Source: an uncultured Nesterenkonia sp. (GTDB lineage: Bacteria > Actinomycetota > Actinomycetes > Actinomycetales > Micrococcaceae). From it: DNA of 64,000 bases. The DNA is taken from contig CANLUC010000004.1 in the NCBI GenBank assembly GCA_947494195.1, forward strand, positions 1 to 64,000. Reading direction: 5' to 3'. The translations under genes and the position numbers were made by a program. A model generated the notes under the pieces. The model was not told where the DNA came from. It saw only the letters and a program-made list of their open reading frames with translations, and did not search any database. Each line of letters opens with the position of its first letter. The stretch's first letter is position 1. Of this stretch, positions 60,334 to 64,000 are shown piece after piece.

Positions 60334-61560
60334 GTGGATGCTTTGACGATCGTTGAAGATGAGGTGCGGGAACAGATCCGCCAACGCGGACTTGACCCTG
60401 CTGGGGATCCCTATGGTGTTCAGCAGCTCGTGGAAGATGCCGTCACGCAGTACGACCGCCGCTCGATGGTGACAGCGCTGCCTCTCATCGGTCCTGTCGA
60501 GAAGGCGGTGAAGCACATCGTCGACGCAGTCGCCGGCTTTGGAGAGCTGCAGCCGCTCCTCGACGACTCCTCCATCGAAGAGATCTGGATCAACGGACCC
60601 AGTGAGGTCTTTGTCGCTCGAGCAGGTCGATCGGAGCTGACCTCGCTCACTCTGTCCGAAGCGCGCATCCGAGACCTCGTCGAAAGGATGCTCAAGACCT
60701 CGGGTCGCCGCCTTGACCTTTCCTCTCCGTTCGTCGACGCCACTCTCCCCGACGGGTCTCGCCTTCATGTCGTGATTCCGGACATCACAAGACGCCATTG
60801 GGCCGTCAATGTTCGCAAGTTCATCTCGCGCGCCGCCACACTCGAGGACCTGGTGCAGGGAGGGTCACTGACCCGGGAAGCGGCGGAGTTCCTCATCGGT
60901 TGCGTCGACAGTGGGCTGAATATTCTCGTATCTGGAGCCACTCAGGCGGGAAAAACCACGATGCTGAACTGTCTCTCCGCTGCCATCGGCCCGAGAGAAC
61001 GCGTCATCACAGTCGAAGAGATCTTTGAACTCCAGCTGCCTCTTCGCGATGTCGTAGGGCTCCAATGCAGGCAGACGAATCTCGAGGGGGAGGGGGAGAT
61101 TCCACTCAGGAAGCTGGTCAAGGAAGCCCTGCGAATGCGCCCTGATCGTCTCATCGTCGGCGAGGTTCGTGAAGCCGAAAGCTTAGACATGCTCATCGCG
61201 CTCAACGCAGGTCTTCCGGGGATGGCAACCGTGCACGCCAACAGCGCGCATGACGCGGTCACGAAGATCTGCACGCTTCCCCTGCTCGCAGGGGAGAACA
61301 TCTCCAGAAACTTTATTCTTCCGACGGTGGCCTCCTGCATCGACCTCGTGATCCATTGCGTGCGGGAGAGGGACGGTCGGCGCCATGTCGGGCAGATACT
61401 CGCGGTCGGAAGTCGCGTGGAGTCCGAGACGATCGAAACGTCGATGCTGTTCCAACAGCAGGACGGAGTTCTGCAGGTCACTGATTCGGCGGTCTTCGAC
61501 CTCCCCAAACTCAGTCCAGAGATGCACACTCGGCTGACTCGGGCAGGGGTGCTGGCGTGA
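60334..61560 (+). CDS. tadA: Tad pilus ATPase TadA/CpaF
   Basis: A 408-residue secretion ATPase that drives assembly of Flp-type (tight adherence) pili. It has an N-terminal linker domain, then Walker A SGATQAGKTTML, a Walker B region (ALRMRPDRLIVGEVREAESLDMLIALNAGLPGMATVHANSAHDA with the His box) typical of CpaF. The start is GTG at 60334 and no strong ribosome site was seen. tadB begins inside its stop. No tadZ/cpaE gene precedes it. Confidence 0.93.
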   Translation: MDALTIVEDEVREQIRQRGLDPAGDPYGVQQLVEDAVTQYDRRSMVTALPLIGPVEKAVKHIVDAVAGFGELQPLLDDSSIEEIWINGPSEVFVARAGRSELTSLTLSEARIRDLVERMLKTSGRRLDLSSPFVDATLPDGSRLHVVIPDITRRHWAVNVRKFISRAATLEDLVQGGSLTREAAEFLIGCVDSGLNILVSGATQAGKTTMLNCLSAAIGPRERVITVEEIFELQLPLRDVVGLQCRQTNLEGEGEIPLRKLVKEALRMRPDRLIVGEVREAESLDMLIALNAGLPGMATVHANSAHDAVTKICTLPLLAGENISRNFILPTVASCIDLVIHCVRERDGRRHVGQILAVGSRVESETIETSMLFQQQDGVLQVTDSAVFDLPKLSPEMHTRLTRAGVLA

Positions 61561-62417
61561 GTCTATTGCTGGGACTTGCCCTGGGCTTCGGTCTCCTGCT
61601 CATCTTCTCTTCCTTCTGGTCCCGCAGTCTCCCACCGACGCGTGTTCGGCCAAGACGCCGACATCCGCTGCGTAAGCTTCTTGACGAGGCCGGGCACCCC
61701 AAACTTCCGGTGATGGGCGTGGTCACGGCGGTGCTCATGTGTTCAATCATGGCCTTCCTGCTGGTGCTGGTGCTCACCTCTGCCATTCCGATCGCCCTGT
61801 GTTTCGCTCTTTTCGCCGCCATGGCGCCTCTCCTCGCGCTTCGCTGGCAAGCGGGACGGCGACGCGCCGTGCTGCGCGAAGTCTGGCCGGACGCCGTGGA
61901 CCACCTCCGCTCGGCAGTCCGCTCGGGGATGTCTCTGCCCGAAGGGCTCATTCAGCTGGGAAATTCGGGTCCGGAACCCCTCCGGGAACCATTTGTAGAG
62001 TTCGCCAAGGACTATCGGTCTGGACACACGATGGGCACCGCTCTGGACCGGTTGAAGCTCAGGCTGGCCGATCCTGTAGGTGACAGGATCGTGGTGGCAC
62101 TGCAGATCACCCGGGAGGTCGGGGGATCAGACCTGGGCCGCCTGCTCGGCACCTTGGCCGAGTTTCTCCGTGAGAACGCGCGCACCAGGAGCGAACTCGA
62201 GGCTCGCCAGTCTTGGACGGTCAATGCAGCCAAACTCGCAGTTGCAGCCCCGTGGATTGTCGTGCTCCTGATCTCTCTTCAGGCGGAGGCGGCGCAGGCG
62301 TATAGGAACGCCACAGGAATGTTAGTCCTGGGTGGGGGACTGATCGTCTCGGTCGGCTGTTACCGCCTGATGCTGCGCATCGGTGCTCTGCCTCGAGAGG
62401 TGCGGGTGCTGGCATGA
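61557..62417 (+). CDS. tadB: Tad pilus inner-membrane protein TadB
   Basis: A 286-residue protein with the type II secretion F (GspF) domain. It has N-terminal hydrophobic segments (1-20 and about 58-100), a cytoplasmic GspF helix bundle (AVDHLRSAVRSGMSLPEGLIQLG...VALQITREVGGSDLGRLLGTLAEFLREN), and two C-terminal membrane segments. The GTG start overlaps tadA (GTGA). TadB forms the membrane platform with TadC. Confidence 0.9.
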   Translation: MSLLLGLALGFGLLLIFSSFWSRSLPPTRVRPRRRHPLRKLLDEAGHPKLPVMGVVTAVLMCSIMAFLLVLVLTSAIPIALCFALFAAMAPLLALRWQAGRRRAVLREVWPDAVDHLRSAVRSGMSLPEGLIQLGNSGPEPLREPFVEFAKDYRSGHTMGTALDRLKLRLADPVGDRIVVALQITREVGGSDLGRLLGTLAEFLRENARTRSELEARQSWTVNAAKLAVAAPWIVVLLISLQAEAAQAYRNATGMLVLGGGLIVSVGCYRLMLRIGALPREVRVLA

Positions 62418-63358
62418 ATTCGACGAGCCTGGGGTGGGTCCTCATCTGCGGGCTGGCACTCGGATTCGGCCTGGTGACCGTCGTCAACGCGCTGCCGCTG
62501 AACAATCAGCCGAGTTTCACCACTCGAGTCGCGCCGTACCTCCGCTCCAGGGACGCGCGGTTCGCCCTCACCGCCGATTCCGCGGACGCGCCCCCCGCAC
62601 TGGGGACGCTGGGCAGAATCATGACTCCAGTCTTCCGGCATGGCCTCCGTCAGCTGGACCGGTTCAGCTTCGACACCCATGAGCTTCGCCGCCGCCTGGA
62701 CCAGGCGAATTCCCGCATCGGGCCGAATGAATACCGTCTCCAGCAGTTGGCACTAGGGATCTTCGGCGGCGTCCTCGGGACAGTCCTGAGCCTGCTGGGC
62801 TTCTTAGCTGGAAGCTTCAACGGCGCCCTCGCTGTGGTGGCCGTCATCGTGCTCTCGACGCTCGGCGCCGCGCTGAGGGAGAACCTGCTGAGCAGCCAGA
62901 TTCGGCGGCGCCAGTCGCGCATGCTTGCTGAGTTCCCGACCGTCGCGGAGATGATCGCCCTTTCTGTCAGCGCGGGGGAAAGCGCGGCCGGGGCTTTCGA
63001 ACGGGTCGGCCGTCTGGCTCGAGGTGAGCTCGCGGCCGAACTCACACTCGTCCTGCATCAGACGCAGGCCGGAACCGGTTTCACGCAAGCGCTGAAGCAC
63101 ATGTCTACCCGTGTCGGCTCAGCTCCGATCTCACGGTTCATCGAAGGCCTCATAGTGGCGATGGAGCGTGGCACGCCACTGGCCGAAGTGATGCAGGCAC
63201 AGGCCCAAGATGTGCGTGAACTCGGCCGGAGGGACCTCATGGAGACGGCAGGAAAGAAGGAAATCGGCATGCTCGTGCCTCTGGTCTTCGGGGTACTGCC
63301 GCTGACGGTGCTCTTCGCCATCTATCCGGGGCTCTCGCTGCTCGAGATCGGGATATGA
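62414..63358 (+). CDS. tadC: Tad pilus inner-membrane protein TadC
   Basis: A 314-residue GspF-domain protein, the partner of TadB. An N-terminal membrane segment, a region with paired hydrophobic segments (about 110-155), a GspF bundle (EFPTVAEMIALSVSAGESAAGAFERVG...RFIEGLIVAMERGTPLAEVMQAQAQDVRELGRRDLMETAGKKEIGMLVPLVFGVLPLTVLFAIYPGL) and a C-terminal membrane segment are seen. It overlaps tadB by ATGA. Confidence 0.92.
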   Translation: MNSTSLGWVLICGLALGFGLVTVVNALPLNNQPSFTTRVAPYLRSRDARFALTADSADAPPALGTLGRIMTPVFRHGLRQLDRFSFDTHELRRRLDQANSRIGPNEYRLQQLALGIFGGVLGTVLSLLGFLAGSFNGALAVVAVIVLSTLGAALRENLLSSQIRRRQSRMLAEFPTVAEMIALSVSAGESAAGAFERVGRLARGELAAELTLVLHQTQAGTGFTQALKHMSTRVGSAPISRFIEGLIVAMERGTPLAEVMQAQAQDVRELGRRDLMETAGKKEIGMLVPLVFGVLPLTVLFAIYPGLSLLEIGI

Positions 63359-63416
63359 CACACGTCCAACAAAACACCGCTGCACATTTCGGGGCAGCTG
63401 ATGAAAGGAAAAGAGT

Positions 63417-63611
63417 ATGGGACTCACGGAAGAAGTCATCGATGAGCAGGTAAGACGCCTGAAAGTGATTCATGTAGAGGAACGCGGCGACGTCCCCGGC
63501 TGGGTCATGATCACGTTGATGAGCGCCGTGCTTGTGGCAGGTCTGCTCGCAATTGCTCAACCTGCGCTGCAGGGGTTGTTCAATGACGCGATCAACCAGG
63601 TCTCGCGCTGA
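63417..63611 (+). CDS. Flp-like small pilin-type protein
   Basis: A 64-residue protein whose layout fits an actinobacterial Flp-type prepilin: an acidic/basic leader (EEVIDEQVRRLKVIHVEERGD) followed by a hydrophobic helix (VPGWVMITLMSAVLVAGLLAIAQPAL) and a short polar end. The order tadA-tadB-tadC-flp-tadE supports pilin or pilin-like identity. A GAAAGGAAAAGAG stretch precedes the ATG. It lies 58 bp after tadC and overlaps the tadE start. Confidence 0.75.
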   Translation: MGLTEEVIDEQVRRLKVIHVEERGDVPGWVMITLMSAVLVAGLLAIAQPALQGLFNDAINQVSR

Positions 63612-64000
63612 GCGGCACGGTCACGCATCTCCTTGGTACCGCGCTGGCGAACGTGGCGCGGCCACTGCTGAGTTTGCGATGGTCTCATCGCTTCTGGTGG
63701 TGCTCACCTTTGCGATCATCCAGTTGACGCTGCTGGTGCATGTTCGCAATACGTTGATCGACGCGGCCTCCACCGGAGCGAGATTCGGAGTGCTCGAGGA
63801 TCGAACCGCTCAAGATGGCGTCTCAAGGACACAGGCGCTGATCCAGTCCTCCATCACCTCCCGCTATGCCCAGGGCGTGAACTACCAGTACGAGACGCAG
63901 ATCGAGGGTCGGATTCTGACCATCACGGTGCAGGCCCAGGTGCCAGTTCTTGGTCTGCTTCCAGGAGTGGGCCAGCTGGAAGTCACCGGAGGTGCCTATG
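63583..64000 (+). CDS. tadE: TadE-like minor pilin, cut by the window end
   Basis: An open frame beginning at the ATG 63583, 29 bp before the end of the Flp-like gene in another frame, and running off the right edge (139 codons visible). It has a basic leader, then a pilin-type segment (GERGAATAEFAMVSSLLVVLTFAIIQLTLLVHVRN), with the Glu five residues after the likely processing site, and a soluble beta-rich part. This is the TadE pattern of minor pilins. Its C-terminus is outside the window. Confidence 0.85.
   Translation, partial: MTRSTRSRAERHGHASPWYRAGERGAATAEFAMVSSLLVVLTFAIIQLTLLVHVRNTLIDAASTGARFGVLEDRTAQDGVSRTQALIQSSITSRYAQGVNYQYETQIEGRILTITVQAQVPVLGLLPGVGQLEVTGGAY

Noticed and set aside
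1-64000. tRNA, rRNA, CRISPR, prophage or insertion sequence
   Set aside because: I looked for cloverleaf arms ending in CCA, regularly spaced repeats, integrases and transposases and saw none. A dedicated tRNA or Infernal scan would be needed to exclude small RNAs fully.

Overview
This window comes from a high-GC Gram-positive chromosome. Gene families and gene order (recA-recX-miaB-miaA-dapF-hflX, lexA facing a LysM cell-division gene, priA in place of hisA, ClgR, DUF3046, DUF6318) fit an actinobacterium of the Micrococcaceae; Nesterenkonia or a close relative is my inference, not something the sequence proves. A recurring feature is a TANNNT -10 box 6-8 nt before a start codon, meaning many transcripts are probably leaderless.

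Layout. 0.3-3.7 kb: ku and a lipoprotein, an ArsR/SRPBCC pair with a palindromic operator, an unknown small protein, a NUDIX hydrolase. 3.8-7.3 kb: a leftward operon of a degenerate ABC ATPase, a YhgE/Pip membrane protein and a TetR repressor, with a perfect 14-bp TetR-type palindrome upstream. 7.4-11 kb: pyruvate oxidase (poxB) and two secreted proteins (DUF6318, PKD). 11-13.7 kb: ctlX, ornithine cyclodeaminase and an Lrp regulator, likely citrulline/arginine breakdown to proline. 13.8-16 kb: M16 peptidase and small proteins. 16-20.7 kb: molybdenum-cofactor genes (moaA-moaD leftward; moeA-moaC-mogA-moaE rightward). 20.7-30.7 kb: dapB, a DeoR-galT-galE-galK operon, an acyltransferase-like membrane protein, dapA and RNase J. 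Three copies of an exactly 75-bp nested dyad lie in the intergenic gaps here; I could not match it to a known element.

30.8-56 kb: ftsK, pgsA, cinA-type amidase, clgR, marR, DUF3046, recA (with SOS box), recX, miaB, miaA, dapF, an rRNA-methyltransferase-like gene, hflX (with a possible 12-residue leader peptide), a DinG-like helicase, vanY-like and capA-like genes, lexA and an SOS-boxed divS/chiZ-like LysM gene, hisC-hisB-hisH-priA with sseB, a MarR gene and a PepSY lipoprotein.

56-64 kb: an orphan EssC-type FHA-FtsK ATPase (no WXG100 gene in the window), divergent from a Tad pilus cluster (tadA, tadB, tadC, a Flp-like small protein, and a tadE gene cut by the window end). No tRNA, rRNA, CRISPR array, insertion sequence or prophage was seen. 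Most of the window reads as stable chromosomal backbone.
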